A stretch of 64,000 nt of DNA from Nocardioides baekrokdamisoli (GCF_003945325.1 NZ_AP019307.1:1488001-1552000); one strand, 5' to 3'. Shown: positions 8,637 to 17,856, numbered from the stretch's first letter. Made by a program: numbers and translations. Notes: generated by a model from the letters alone, not told the origin.

Positions 8637-10202
8637 TCAGTTGACCAGATAGAACGAACGGGCGGTGCCGGTGCCCAACCGGTTCACGGCGCGCACCGTG
8701 ATCAGGTAGCGGCCGCGGCGCAGATTGGACCAGCCGAACGAGCGTGCCGACGGGGACACGTACCGGCTGCCGCCCGGGCCGGTGATCATGTATTTCGTGA
8801 CCGCGGAGTAGTTCGCGGGCGCGGTGGCCCAGCCGATCACCGGCGACGTGCCGCCGCGGAGCGTACGAATCCACGTGACGGCGCCAGGCGTCGACACTGC
8901 CACAGCGTGGGAGGAATTGGACTGCTTCTCCGACGACGGGTCGGTCGCGTCCTGCCCCAGACCCAGAATGTTGAACGTCTGAGTGCTTCCGAGCGTGTAG
9001 GCGCCCGTCTGGTAGCTCAGCGTGGTGCTGCCCACCTGCGTGATGTACTGCCACGAGTTGCCGTTGAGTCGGAAGATCGCGTACCCGTGGACCGGGTTCT
9101 GGGACGCATCAAGGGGCGCGGCCCACGTCAGGCGGAACCGGCCACCGGGCGTCTGAGCCACGCTGAGACCCCGAGGCGGCGCGGGTACGCACGCTTTCCA
9201 CTGCGGGGTGAAGATCTGCTGGACCGAGAACCAGGTGCCCGACCCGTCCTGGTAGTTGACGGACTCAACCGAGTTGGCGGCCGGAGACAAGCCGGACTGG
9301 CAGATGTCGCCGTTCTCGCCGTAGTTCAGGTCGTACCAACCCAGCGGGGCCTGCGGGCCAGTGGCCAGGGAGACCTGCGGGTCGGTGATGGTTTCGGCCA
9401 ACTCGTGCGATGCGACCGACTCGGTCGCGTTCAGAGCTCCCGAGTGGGGGCCGCAGCCGCCCTGGTAGTACGCATCGGCGTACGGCAGCACGACGTACAG
9501 GATGTGCAGGCCGGTCGCCGGATCGGTTGCCGACGTCGCCCCGTGGTAGCCGCAGAAGGCGTTCGTGTTGTCAGCGCCCTGGACTGGTGAGCAGGCTTCC
9601 GGCGAAGCACCCATACCCGCGTCGCAGACGGTGGTGCCCTGCGGGAAGTGCAAGGTGTAGATCGTGTTGGCGGTCGGCGTACCCAGGTGGCCCGCCGCGA
9701 TCTGACTGAGCAACTCGGCCTGGATCGCCGAGTCCTCGACAGTCGTTCCACTGGCCGCGAGGCTGGGGGTGATGCTGGTCCGGCCGGTCACGGTGCCAGC
9801 GCCGATCGTGTAGCCGCCCGCACTGTACGAGGCCAGGTTCTTGCCCCACTGGGAGGCAAACATGTCGCTCATGGCCGTATTGATGTCGCCGGGGGCCACC
9901 GGCAGCGCCACCTGGCTGAGATAGGTCCCGGAGGCGCCCCACAACACATTCTCGACAGCAGCACTCGTGACCAGCGGCCCACCGAAGTACTGCAGATTGA
10001 CGGCTGGGGGGCTCGACCGCGGCGCGAAACTCGCGGTCGACCGACCGACCGCGTGCCGCATCGGCATGAATCCGACCCTCAGGCCCGTACTCGGGTTGAT
10101 CCGTGAGCCGCCGCCGGCGGCGTCGGCGCGCGAGATCGGAGCGACGGCAAGCGTGGTCGCGATCAGCGTGAATGCAATGACGAAGCGGCGTACCAGCGCC
10201 AT
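8637..10202 (-). CDS. Secreted protein with HELAE motif and fibronectin-like C-terminus
   Basis: This 521-aa protein has a Sec signal peptide (VRRFVIAFTLIATTLAVAPISRADA). The central region carries SVASHELAETITDP and later GWYDLNYGENGDIC. These are hallmarks of a family of secreted bacterial proteins, sometimes linked to phosphate-induced (EXORDIUM-like) proteins, that look metalloprotease-derived: HELAE is not a canonical HExxH. The last about 180 residues look like two fibronectin-III-type domains (RFRLTWAAPLDASQNPVHGYAIF). It is extracellular. Catalytic activity cannot be claimed. Confidence 0.65.
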   Translation of the reverse strand: MALVRRFVIAFTLIATTLAVAPISRADAAGGGSRINPSTGLRVGFMPMRHAVGRSTASFAPRSSPPAVNLQYFGGPLVTSAAVENVLWGASGTYLSQVALPVAPGDINTAMSDMFASQWGKNLASYSAGGYTIGAGTVTGRTSITPSLAASGTTVEDSAIQAELLSQIAAGHLGTPTANTIYTLHFPQGTTVCDAGMGASPEACSPVQGADNTNAFCGYHGATSATDPATGLHILYVVLPYADAYYQGGCGPHSGALNATESVASHELAETITDPQVSLATGPQAPLGWYDLNYGENGDICQSGLSPAANSVESVNYQDGSGTWFSVQQIFTPQWKACVPAPPRGLSVAQTPGGRFRLTWAAPLDASQNPVHGYAIFRLNGNSWQYITQVGSTTLSYQTGAYTLGSTQTFNILGLGQDATDPSSEKQSNSSHAVAVSTPGAVTWIRTLRGGTSPVIGWATAPANYSAVTKYMITGPGGSRYVSPSARSFGWSNLRRGRYLITVRAVNRLGTGTARSFYLVN

Positions 10203-10343
10203 CTCGAATCCCCCAGGTCAAGATGCCGAGTATCCCTCGGGCGCGCCGACACTATCGACGCCACCTGAGTTTCTGCCAAGAGACTTTCAGATCGGATCGA
10301 CCTCCGAGCCACCGTGACCGGCCAGAAAGGACCACAGGCCGTC

Positions 10344-11864
10344 TCAGGTACGCAGCGTCGCCACGGGCGTCGGCTCGGTACGCCCACGGACCACCACCGG
10401 ATCGATCACCATCCAGCGGTACGCCTCCCCCGCCGGCACGGCCTCCAGCAACGTGGCCCGCGCCAGCACCAGGGTCGGTTGCAGCTTCGCCAACTCGGTG
10501 AGCCGGGCAGCCTCGTTCACCGGGTCGCCGATGACGGTGTACTCGTACCTCTCGGCCGCACCGACGTTGCCGGCGACCGCACGGCCCGCAGAGACCCCGA
10601 TCGCCGCCGGGAGATCGGGCAGTTCGCCACGCAGACGTTCGCTGAGTACGCGAGCGGCGGCGATGATCGAGCCCTCCAACTCGTACGGATCTCCGGGTGC
10701 TCCCCAGATGGCGAGGGCGGCGTCGCCCTCGAACTTGTTGATCAGGCCACCGTGGGCGTGCACGACCTCGATCACGACTGCGAAGAACTTGTTGAGCAGC
10801 GCGACGACTTCTTCAGGAGGCCGATTGAGCGCGATCGACGTCGACCCCACGACGTCGACGAACAGGGCGCCGACGTGCCGCACCTCACCGCCGAGGCGTA
10901 CGCCCTTCTTCAGGGCTTGTTGGGCGACGTCGAGTCCGACGTGGCGACCGAAGAGATCGCGGATGCGCTCGCGTTCGCGCATCCCCTTGAGCATGTCGTT
11001 GACGCCGGCCTGCAGGATGCCGATCTCGGTGCCGTCGTAGATCGACACGTGCTGATTGAGATCGCCCTTCTGCACCCGACGGATGGTGGCTCGCAACGAC
11101 CGGATCGGCTCGGACAGCGCATGCGCCTCAAGGATGCTCATGAAGCCGCCCAGACCGACACCGATCAGCCCGAGCACGACCATCGTGAGGGACAACCGCC
11201 ACGAGCTGACCTGGTGCCCCTCGACGAATCCCGCCAGCCCCACGGCGACGATCCCGATCAGCACGACGCCGGAGCCGAGGAACCAGGCCAGGAAGGAGCG
11301 GATGCCGATGCGCATACCCACGCGGGCAGGCACTCCTTGTGCCAGTACGCGTCGGACCAACGGACGCTGCAGGCGCTCGATCATGAGATAGCTGACCGAG
11401 CTGGTGATGAGGCCGACGGCGACGCACAGCCCGCTCACCCCGACCCAGACGACCCAGTTGTGGGAGCGCACGAAATCGAAGACCCCGAAGACGACGCCGG
11501 CCAGCCACCAGAACACGATCTGCAGGAACGCGACCTTGCGCGGGACGCTCAGGACCAGGCGCCGCTCGGAGAGCTTGGGCCGCCGTCGGTCGATGACCCA
11601 CCGTGTCGCCCCGGCACTGAGCCGGATGCCGATGATGACGCCGAGGACCGCGGAGACTGCGGCGTAGATGAGCGCCAGCCACAGGTTGTCGATCAGCAAC
11701 CCGCGCGGGTCGCGGATGGGCGGCCGCGGCAGCACGTACCAGGCGATCAGCGGCACGGCCGCCGCGCCGATCAGGTTGATCCCGGCCACGACCGCGGCGA
11801 TCAGCAGACGCAACGTCCCGATGTCCATCCGGGAGAGGCGCCTTCGCCAGGTCTGGCGGACCAT
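10344..11864 (-). CDS. Membrane-bound class III adenylate/guanylate cyclase with HAMP
   Basis: This encodes 506 aa; ATG 11828 is an alternative start. Six hydrophobic helices occupy about residues 15-260. A HAMP domain follows (SEPIRSLRATIRRVQKGDLNQ) and then a class III catalytic domain. Metal-binding Asp residues are in LFVDVVGST (about 335) and KFEGDAALA, whose Lys is the usual adenine-specifying residue. The Asn/Arg transition-state pair is in DPVNEAARLTE. The architecture matches the mycobacterial Rv1318c-Rv1320c group. It makes cAMP at the membrane. It is downstream of NADH dehydrogenase II with 8 bp between them, so probably co-transcribed. Confidence 0.9.
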   Translation of the reverse strand: MVRQTWRRRLSRMDIGTLRLLIAAVVAGINLIGAAAVPLIAWYVLPRPPIRDPRGLLIDNLWLALIYAAVSAVLGVIIGIRLSAGATRWVIDRRRPKLSERRLVLSVPRKVAFLQIVFWWLAGVVFGVFDFVRSHNWVVWVGVSGLCVAVGLITSSVSYLMIERLQRPLVRRVLAQGVPARVGMRIGIRSFLAWFLGSGVVLIGIVAVGLAGFVEGHQVSSWRLSLTMVVLGLIGVGLGGFMSILEAHALSEPIRSLRATIRRVQKGDLNQHVSIYDGTEIGILQAGVNDMLKGMRERERIRDLFGRHVGLDVAQQALKKGVRLGGEVRHVGALFVDVVGSTSIALNRPPEEVVALLNKFFAVVIEVVHAHGGLINKFEGDAALAIWGAPGDPYELEGSIIAAARVLSERLRGELPDLPAAIGVSAGRAVAGNVGAAERYEYTVIGDPVNEAARLTELAKLQPTLVLARATLLEAVPAGEAYRWMVIDPVVVRGRTEPTPVATLRT

Positions 11865-11872
11865 CTGGGGCT

Positions 11873-13255
11873 CTAGCTGACCTCGGAGTCGACAGCCCGC
11901 GACTCCTCGCGTTCGCGCTGCAGGGCGTTCCGGGCCAGGACCTGCTGCATGGTGACCGTACGCTCCGCGCGGTCGTGGCCCAGGACGAACGAGGTGATCC
12001 AGTGCAAGGTCGCGGTCACCCGGTTGCGGAAGCCTGTCAGGTACGCAAGGTGGACGGCGAGCCAGCCGACCCAGGCGAGGAACCCTGACATCTCGAACTT
12101 GCCGACCTTCAGAACCGCATTGAAGCGGCTGATCGTCGCCATCGAGCCCTTGTCGAAGTACTTGAACGGCTTGTCGAGACCGTCGCGACCTTGCTGGCGC
12201 GCCAGGATCGTCTTTGCGGCGTACTTGCCACCCTGGATCGCCACCTGGGCGACACCGGGCAGCGGGTGGCCGTTGTGCGGGTCGATCAGGTTGATCATGT
12301 CGCCGACGACGAAGATCTCCGGGTGGCCCGGAAGGGTGAGGTCCGGAAGCACCGCGATGCGTCCGGCGCGGTCGAGTTCGGCGCCGGTCTGCTCGCTGAG
12401 CGTCCGGGAGAGTTCGGAGGCCTGCACGCCGGCGGCCCAGATCTTGGTGGCGGACTCGATGTGCTGGGTACGCCCGTCCTGGAACTTGAGGTCCACGCCA
12501 CCGGAGTCCAGGTCGGTCACCATGGCGCTGAGGATGATCTCGACGCCACGCTTCTCGAGCGCCTTGTGCGCCTTCCTGCCCAGCTTCGGCCCGAACGGCG
12601 GCAGCACCTGAGGCGCACCGTCCACGAGGATGACGCGAGCCTTCTTGGCCTGGATGTGTCGGAAGTCGCTGGCCAGGGTCGTACGGGCGAGCTCGGCGAT
12701 CTGTCCGGCCATCTCGACACCGGTGGGGCCGGCGCCGACGACGACGAACGTGAGCAGCGACTCGACGTTGTGGCCCATGGCAGCCTCGAGCTCGGCGAAC
12801 TCGAACGCGCCGAAGATGCGCCCACGCAACTCAAGGGCGTCGTCGATCGACTTCATGCCCGGAGCGTGCTCCGCGAAGTGGTCGTTGCCGAAATAGGACT
12901 GACCGGCGCCTGCAGCCACGATCAGGGTGTCGTACGGCGTGACCTTCTCGATGCCCAGCACGTCGCTGGTGACCGTCTTGGCGGCGATGTCGATCGAGGT
13001 CACGTGACCCAGCAGCACGGTCGCGTTCTTCTGCCGGTGCAGGATCTCGCGCGTGGTCGGGGCGATCTCGCCCTGGCTGAGGATGCCGGTGGCGACCTGG
13101 TAGAGCAGCGGCTGGAAGAGGTGGTGCGACGACTTCGCAATCATCGTGATGTCGAGGTCCGTGCCCTTGAGCTGCTTGGTGGCAAACAGCCCACCGAAGC
13201 CGGAACCGATGATCACCACTCGGTGACGTGCGTTCGTTGCTACCGACTCGGTCAT
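11873..13255 (-). CDS. ndh: Type II NADH:quinone oxidoreductase (NDH-2)
   Basis: This 460-aa protein carries both Rossmann motifs: the FAD-binding HRVVIIGSGFGGLFATKQL near the N-terminus, and FVVVGAGPTGVEMAGQIAEL mid-protein for NADH. HHLFQPLLYQVATGILSQGEIAPT is a family signature. The C-terminal amphipathic region (FLAWVGWLAVHLAYLTGFRNR) anchors it to the inner face of the membrane. It oxidises NADH and passes electrons to menaquinone without pumping protons. The cyclase gene follows 8 bp downstream. Confidence 0.92.
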   Translation of the reverse strand: MTESVATNARHRVVIIGSGFGGLFATKQLKGTDLDITMIAKSSHHLFQPLLYQVATGILSQGEIAPTTREILHRQKNATVLLGHVTSIDIAAKTVTSDVLGIEKVTPYDTLIVAAGAGQSYFGNDHFAEHAPGMKSIDDALELRGRIFGAFEFAELEAAMGHNVESLLTFVVVGAGPTGVEMAGQIAELARTTLASDFRHIQAKKARVILVDGAPQVLPPFGPKLGRKAHKALEKRGVEIILSAMVTDLDSGGVDLKFQDGRTQHIESATKIWAAGVQASELSRTLSEQTGAELDRAGRIAVLPDLTLPGHPEIFVVGDMINLIDPHNGHPLPGVAQVAIQGGKYAAKTILARQQGRDGLDKPFKYFDKGSMATISRFNAVLKVGKFEMSGFLAWVGWLAVHLAYLTGFRNRVTATLHWITSFVLGHDRAERTVTMQQVLARNALQREREESRAVDSEVS

Positions 13256-13367
13256 GCCGCGCCTTTCAAAACCGTTGCGAACCAGGACTGGCTACGCACG
13301 TAGTCTGCCAAAACGCGCGCCGTCGTGCGCATCCCGTCTACGGGAGCGGAACCGTAAACTCCCACAC

Positions 13368-13856
13368 GTGCGATTCGGGAATATCTGGAGGGAAATCGAT
13401 CTCCTTCCGATCAACCCCGATGTCGAGGCCGCGCCCACTCCCCATCCGTGGTCGCTCGTACGTGCGAACGCCGATCTGCTCCCGTTCATCGCGGTGGGTG
13501 GAGCCCTCGGATCGCTGGCTCGGTGGGGCCTCGGCAAGGCCATGCCGCATGCGTCCGAGGCCTTCGCGACCAGCACGCTGGTGACCAACGTCGCCGGCTC
13601 CCTGCTGCTCGGGATCCTGATGGCACTGGTGCTCGAGATCTGGTCGCAGACCCGCTACATCCGGCCCTTCGTCGGCACCGGGATCATCGGCGGCTTCACG
13701 ACCTTCTCGACGTTCGCTCTCGACATCCGATATGAAGTCGCCGACTCGTTCCCGGTGGCAATGGCGTACGCCCTGGCAAGCGTCGGCGGAGGCCTGCTCG
13801 CGGTCCTCGTCGGGCTCGTCACCACCCGCGCCGTCATCGACCGGGGACGCGCGTGA
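13368..13856 (+). CDS. crcB1: Fluoride channel subunit CrcB/Fluc, first of pair
   Basis: The likely start is GTG 13368 (162 aa); the longer frame from 13254 overlaps the ndh start and has an unsuitable Arg-rich N-terminus. CrcB hallmarks are GGALGSLARWGLG, TLVTNVAGSLLLG with its central Asn, and GIIGGFTTFSTFALD with the conserved phenylalanines. An extra N-terminal tail of about 35 residues precedes helix 1. CrcB proteins are dual-topology fluoride exporters. In Gram-positives two distinct subunits form a heterodimer, and the second gene overlaps here by 4 bp. No fluoride riboswitch is recognisable upstream. Confidence 0.9.
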   Translation: MRFGNIWREIDLLPINPDVEAAPTPHPWSLVRANADLLPFIAVGGALGSLARWGLGKAMPHASEAFATSTLVTNVAGSLLLGILMALVLEIWSQTRYIRPFVGTGIIGGFTTFSTFALDIRYEVADSFPVAMAYALASVGGGLLAVLVGLVTTRAVIDRGRA

Positions 13857-14209
13857 TCGTCCTCGCCGTCCTGGTCGGCGGTGCGATCGGCTCGACCCTG
13901 CGCTACCTCACCGACCTCATCGTCCAGTCCCGGCACGCCTCCCGGATGCCGTGGGGCACCTTCGCCGTCAACGTCACCGGGTCGTTCGTGCTCGGCATGG
14001 CGGCTGCCTCCTGGGCGAGCAACAGCACCGCGTACGCGCTGTGGGGGACCGGATTCTGCGGGGGCCTGACGACCTTCTCCACCTTCAGCCTCGAGACCGT
14101 GCGGCTCAGCGAGAGCGGCGCGGTCAGGATCGCCGTCCTCAATGTCGTGCTGTCACTCGCGGTCGGCCTGGCGGCCGTATCCCTCGGCTGGTGGCTGGTC
14201 CGGCTGTAA
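13853..14209 (+). CDS. crcB2: Fluoride channel subunit CrcB/Fluc, second of pair
   Basis: This 118-aa protein begins at GTG 13853 and overlaps crcB1 by 4 bp (GTGA). It is a typical four-helix CrcB: GGAIGSTLRYLTDL, TFAVNVTGSFVLG, and FCGGLTTFSTFSLE. It is predicted to insert antiparallel to CrcB1 to make the active heterodimeric fluoride channel. The tight coupling fits fixed stoichiometry. Confidence 0.9.
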   Translation: MIVLAVLVGGAIGSTLRYLTDLIVQSRHASRMPWGTFAVNVTGSFVLGMAAASWASNSTAYALWGTGFCGGLTTFSTFSLETVRLSESGAVRIAVLNVVLSLAVGLAAVSLGWWLVRL

Positions 14210-14260
14210 CACGTTCTAGAAATGTTCCCATTTGTGTGACCTGTGAAGCACCTACGAAGT

Positions 14261-14289
14261 TAGAGTGACGCGGATCACAACGAAGGAGG
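14261..14289 (+). promoter_or_regulatory. Promoter -10 with overlapping CRP-like site and RBS
   Basis: TAGAGT (14261-14266) fits an actinobacterial -10 hexamer. AGTGA-CGCGGA-TCACA (14264-14279) fits the CRP-family consensus and overlaps it, which would suit repression. AAGGAGGA (14283-14290) is an unusually good Shine-Dalgarno for the GTG at 14296. Transcription start and regulator are inferred. Confidence 0.4.
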
Positions 14290-14295
14290 ACCCTC

Positions 14296-16617
14296 GTGGC
14301 CCAGTTCTCAGGGAAGCGGAAGAAGTTCGGGACGTACGGCCTCGCGATCACGATCGCAACGCTCGTCACCGCGCTCACACCAGGCGCGGCATCGGCCCAC
14401 GTCGAGCGGCCGTCGTACTGGCCGAACCCGAAGGCCGACTGCTCGATCTCGCCGTGCGCCGGCGGCGCGGTGCCCACAGCCCGCAGCCTGACTTCGGCGC
14501 TCCAGCCCTCCTCCAACAGCACCACCCGGGTCGTGTGCCACAACGATTCCCTGACCCGTGCACACACCGCGATCATCAACGCTCTGCACAACGGCTACTA
14601 CGACCGTCCGACCGTGCACAGCTTCATCTCCAACACCCAGGCGACGGCACTGTGGCGCCTGAACCAGGCGTTGTTCCACACGTGCACCTTCCACGAGATC
14701 CAGCCGGCGGTGAATGCGTCGCACAACAACGACCGTGTCGTGGTCATGCCGGGTCTCTACACCGAGCCGACCACCCGCAAGGTGCCGGATCACAGCGCCC
14801 AGTGCGCGAAATACTCCGTCAAGTCCGACGGCGGTGACCCCGGCGCACTCAGCCACGACTACCAGGTGCACTGCCCCAACGACGCCAACCTGGTCGCTGT
14901 CATCGGCCGCGGCCTCGACACCGGCGCGCCGCCCTCGCCGCCGCTGGTGAACCGGCACGGCATCCCTGACGTCGGCTCCTGCATCCGCTGCAACCTGCAG
15001 CTCGAGGGCTCGGGCGTCAGCGCAGATGACGTCATTGTCGAGGCCGGCAACGCGGCCGCTGGCAACGGCGGCCCCTCCGCAGCAGGCCACGCCAAGGACG
15101 TCGCCCTGTTCGTGGACCGTGCGGACGGATTCGTCATGCAGGACATGACCTTCCGGCACGCACGTGAGCACGACGTCTACATCCTCGAGACCGACGGGTA
15201 CCTGTTCAACCGGTTCAAGACGTTCTACGCCGGCGGGTACGGCGTACTGACCTTCGTCGAGGACCACGGGTTGATCCAGAACTGCGACGCCGCGGGCAAT
15301 GGCGACTCGGGCATCTACCCGGGTGCCGGCGCCGACTCCACGGACAAGCGCTACCTGCCGTTCTACCCGGTCTTCCGCTACAGCCAGACCGTGCAGTACT
15401 GCGACAGCCACCACAATGACGGCGGCTTCTCGGGGACCGACAGCCACGGCACCCTGGTGCAGTACAACAACTTCTACGACAACGCTCTCGGCTACACCAC
15501 GGACGTGTTCACGGCACCCGGCCACCCCGGGTTCCCCCAGCACGGCAACGTCGTCAGGAACAACAACTTCTACTCGAACAACTTCAACGTCTACTCCCCC
15601 ACGAGTGACGTCCAGCCGTTCGTCGGATCACCGGTCGGCACCGGCCTGTGGCTTGCCGGTGGCAACAACAACTCGGTCGAGGGGAACTACTTCTGGAACA
15701 ACTGGCGCCGCGGGGCCATGCTGTTCGCGGTCCCTGATGCCACCGTGTGTGGTCCGCCGCCGGTGGGTTCGAGCACCCCGGTCCCGGGCTGCAACCCCCT
15801 CGGGATCTCCACCTCGTACCGCAACGTCTTCCACGGCAACACCATGGGCGTCACACCTCACGGGGCGGTGAGCCCGAACGGCGTGGACTTCTGGTGGGAC
15901 TCGTTCGCCGGCAACACCGGCAACTGTTGGTACGGCAACCACGCAGCGCCCGGAAAGACGCTGAACAACTCGCCGGCCTCACTCCCGGACTGCACTGGCG
16001 GTACGAACCCGTCGAGCAGCATCGGCCTGGGCGACGCCGCCAACGAGGTCGAACTGGTCTCCTGCCTGGCCGGCTTCCAGGTGTCCGGTTACCCGAACGG
16101 GAACTCGACGATCTGCACGTGGACGGCCACGCCGAGCAAGCCGGCCGTCAGCAGCGCGTCCCCGCGGTTCACGTCAGCCCAGGCGCCCAACCCGGCGATG
16201 GCGCAGGAGTACGGAGAGATCTGCTCTGCAGGTCTGGCTGTGCGATTGTGCGGCGGCCTGCCGGACTTCTACACCTCGGTGCTCGGAACGCTGCAGGATC
16301 TCTCGATGACGCTGCAGTCACCTGTCCTGACCGCCACGCCGCAGTACACGCCCGGTCGACTCAGCCAGTTCACCTGCGACTGGTGGCGCAAGGCCACGCC
16401 GAACCAGAAGCTCGGCATGGTGCAGCGCATCCAGCAGGTCGCGGGTGCGCCGATCAACGGCTCCCCGGGCGACCAACTGCTGGGCTACGGCGCTTCGATG
16501 AGTACGAACCGGGCAGCCCTGCTGTTCGAGGACCGCTGCAGCACCGCGTACGCGGGTCCGTTCGCGCTGTACAAGATCTACGGAGCGGCAGCCCCGTTCG
16601 CAGCCTCGTCCAACTGA
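14296..16617 (+). CDS. Secreted right-handed parallel beta-helix repeat protein
   Basis: This encodes 773 aa from GTG 14296. The signal peptide is KKFGTYGLAITIATLVTALTPGAASA. The centre (about residues 250-480) has the Asn-rich short repeats of a pectate-lyase-like beta-helix, for example NNFYDNALGY, RNNNFYSNNFNVY and NNNSVEGNYFWNN. Proteins of this shape bind or cleave polysaccharide, but no lyase or hydrolase catalytic motif is recognisable. The C-terminal about 250 residues contain several Cys and are unassigned. It is transcribed alone and ends at a strong terminator. Confidence 0.75.
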   Translation: MAQFSGKRKKFGTYGLAITIATLVTALTPGAASAHVERPSYWPNPKADCSISPCAGGAVPTARSLTSALQPSSNSTTRVVCHNDSLTRAHTAIINALHNGYYDRPTVHSFISNTQATALWRLNQALFHTCTFHEIQPAVNASHNNDRVVVMPGLYTEPTTRKVPDHSAQCAKYSVKSDGGDPGALSHDYQVHCPNDANLVAVIGRGLDTGAPPSPPLVNRHGIPDVGSCIRCNLQLEGSGVSADDVIVEAGNAAAGNGGPSAAGHAKDVALFVDRADGFVMQDMTFRHAREHDVYILETDGYLFNRFKTFYAGGYGVLTFVEDHGLIQNCDAAGNGDSGIYPGAGADSTDKRYLPFYPVFRYSQTVQYCDSHHNDGGFSGTDSHGTLVQYNNFYDNALGYTTDVFTAPGHPGFPQHGNVVRNNNFYSNNFNVYSPTSDVQPFVGSPVGTGLWLAGGNNNSVEGNYFWNNWRRGAMLFAVPDATVCGPPPVGSSTPVPGCNPLGISTSYRNVFHGNTMGVTPHGAVSPNGVDFWWDSFAGNTGNCWYGNHAAPGKTLNNSPASLPDCTGGTNPSSSIGLGDAANEVELVSCLAGFQVSGYPNGNSTICTWTATPSKPAVSSASPRFTSAQAPNPAMAQEYGEICSAGLAVRLCGGLPDFYTSVLGTLQDLSMTLQSPVLTATPQYTPGRLSQFTCDWWRKATPNQKLGMVQRIQQVAGAPINGSPGDQLLGYGASMSTNRAALLFEDRCSTAYAGPFALYKIYGAAAPFAASSN

Positions 16618-16633
16618 TCCGGCACGACAAGCA

Positions 16634-16665
16634 GAAGAGCCCCTCCCAATCGGGAGGGGCTCTTC
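16634..16665. terminator. Hairpin terminator
   Basis: A perfect 14-bp stem (GAAGAGCCCCTCCC / GGGAGGGGCTCTTC) with a 4-base loop lies between the beta-helix gene and the convergent tRNA-Asp gene. It can serve both directions. Confidence 0.9.
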
Positions 16666-16672
16666 GCATCTG

Positions 16673-16746
16673 CGACCCCGACCGGACTTGAACCGGCGAC
16701 CTCCGCCGTGACAGGGCGGCGCTCTAACCAACTGAGCTACGGGGCC
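16673..16746 (-). tRNA. tRNA-Asp(GTC)
   Basis: Read on the minus strand, this is a 74-nt cloverleaf: acceptor GGCCCCG/CGGGGTC with G discriminator, D-arm AGCTCAGTTGGTTAGAGC, anticodon arm CCGCC-CTGTCAC-GGCGG (anticodon GTC), and T-arm GCCGGTTCAAGTCCGGT. No CCA is encoded. It lies 7 bp from the terminator at 16634-16665. Confidence 0.95.
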
Positions 16747-16841
16747 AATGTGGTGCTCCTTGCGGAACGCCGAAACCTTAGCCGATCACGGCGTCGACGA
16801 CCCAATCGCGGTCGATGACCGTGCGGTCCCAGCGGGCGGCG

Positions 16842-17486
16842 TTACTCGCGCACGCGTACGGGTTGCGCCGTGCGGCGGCGACGGTAGACCGCAACGACGC
16901 CCATAGCGAGCGTGACGGCGATGCCACTCACGATCATCCGCAGGGTGTTGACGTCTACTCCGGCAATGGTGCCGAACGTCGACAGGCCGGCATCGACGCC
17001 ATGGGGCAGACCGGATGTCGGTGTCCCTCCGCAGACGGGGTGGACGCCGTTGTTGGCCAGGATCACGACCTGCCCGGTGGAGTGGGAGGGGGCCCAGTTG
17101 CCGCTCGGGATGAAGTCGACTGCGAAGTGGTGCGTACCCACTGACAGCGGCGCACTGAGCCTCGAGCCACAGCACCCGACCATCTCGGTGAAGGTCCCGC
17201 TGCTGGGCAACGCCCGGGTGTCGACGACGACGCCGTCAATGGAGAACTTGACCGTTCCGGTCGGCGTGCCGGCGTCTGACGTGATGGCGACGCGGACCGG
17301 CACGCAACTGCCGTACTTGAAGCTGGGTGCGTTGCTGATCGAAGCGGCCGTCGAAGCCGGCCCCTGATAGGCAGCCTGGGTCAGTCCACCCACAGAAGGC
17401 GCGCCGGAGGTGGCCAGCAGGAATGCGGCCGCGAGGACCGCGGCCAGGTTGGTGAGACCGACGAGTCGAGCGAACTTCTGCACCAT
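16842..17486 (-). CDS. Secreted/cell-surface Ig-like domain protein with C-terminal anchor
   Basis: This 214-aa protein has an N-terminal signal (GLTNLAAVLAAAFLLATSGA), one Ig-like (Big_3/bacterial Ig repeat type) domain at about residues 55-140 recognised by TPTGTVKFSIDGVVV and LSVGTHHFAVDFIPS, and a C-terminal helix plus basic tail (MIVSGIAVTLAMGVVAVYRRRRT) typical of membrane-anchored surface proteins. There is no LPXTG motif. It is probably a cell-envelope adhesion or structural protein; the ligand is unknown. Confidence 0.7.
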   Translation of the reverse strand: MVQKFARLVGLTNLAAVLAAAFLLATSGAPSVGGLTQAAYQGPASTAASISNAPSFKYGSCVPVRVAITSDAGTPTGTVKFSIDGVVVDTRALPSSGTFTEMVGCCGSRLSAPLSVGTHHFAVDFIPSGNWAPSHSTGQVVILANNGVHPVCGGTPTSGLPHGVDAGLSTFGTIAGVDVNTLRMIVSGIAVTLAMGVVAVYRRRRTAQPVRVRE

Positions 17487-17634
17487 ACGAACCCCCAGTT
17501 AAGGACGGCAGTCACGGCCGCACCACTTCTGATGGACATTAGTCGCGAACGTCGTTGTGCGTGTGTCCTTTGTCACAAAGAGAACGACCTTGTCGGCACC
17601 GGGGTTACGCGGTGGACTGAGTGCGAACGACGAA

Positions 17635-17670
17635 GGCCCGCCGATCTGCGTTTCGGCAGATCGACGGGCC
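17635..17670 (-). terminator. Terminator of tRNA-Glu
   Basis: A 15-bp stem with one C-A mismatch (GGCCCGCCGATCTGC / GCAGATCGACGGGCC) and a 6-base loop lies 16 bp past the 3' end of tRNA-Glu. Confidence 0.8.
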
Positions 17671-17686
17671 GTCACTGAACTCGTCG

Positions 17687-17759
17687 TACCCCGTACGGGA
17701 TTCGAACCCGTGCTACCGCCGTGAAAGGGCGGCGTCCTAGGCCGCTAGACGAACGGGGC
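17687..17759 (-). tRNA. tRNA-Glu(TTC)
   Basis: This 73-nt minus-strand cloverleaf has acceptor GCCCCGT/ACGGGGT with A discriminator, the CTAGCGGCCTAGGAC D-arm typical of tRNA-Glu, anticodon arm CCGCC-CTTTCAC-GGCGG (anticodon TTC), and T-arm CGGGTTCGAATCCCG. Upstream is TATTCT, a good -10 hexamer, with TTGGGT 19 bp before it. Confidence 0.95.
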
Positions 17760-17856
17760 TAGGGCTGGATCAGAATAGGGCCGCGCCCGACTGCGTACCC
17801 AATTGGGCACGATTCGGCGCGTACGGACGGTGTCCGGTAACGTTCACCCTCGGTCC

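Noticed and set aside
13256..13367. Fluoride (crcB) riboswitch before the crcB pair
   Set aside because: The conserved core elements and pseudoknot of the crcB motif are not recognisable in the 112-bp leader.
13368..14209. Tandem crcB as an unusual duplication
   Set aside because: Two adjacent, divergent crcB genes are the normal heterodimeric arrangement in Gram-positive bacteria.
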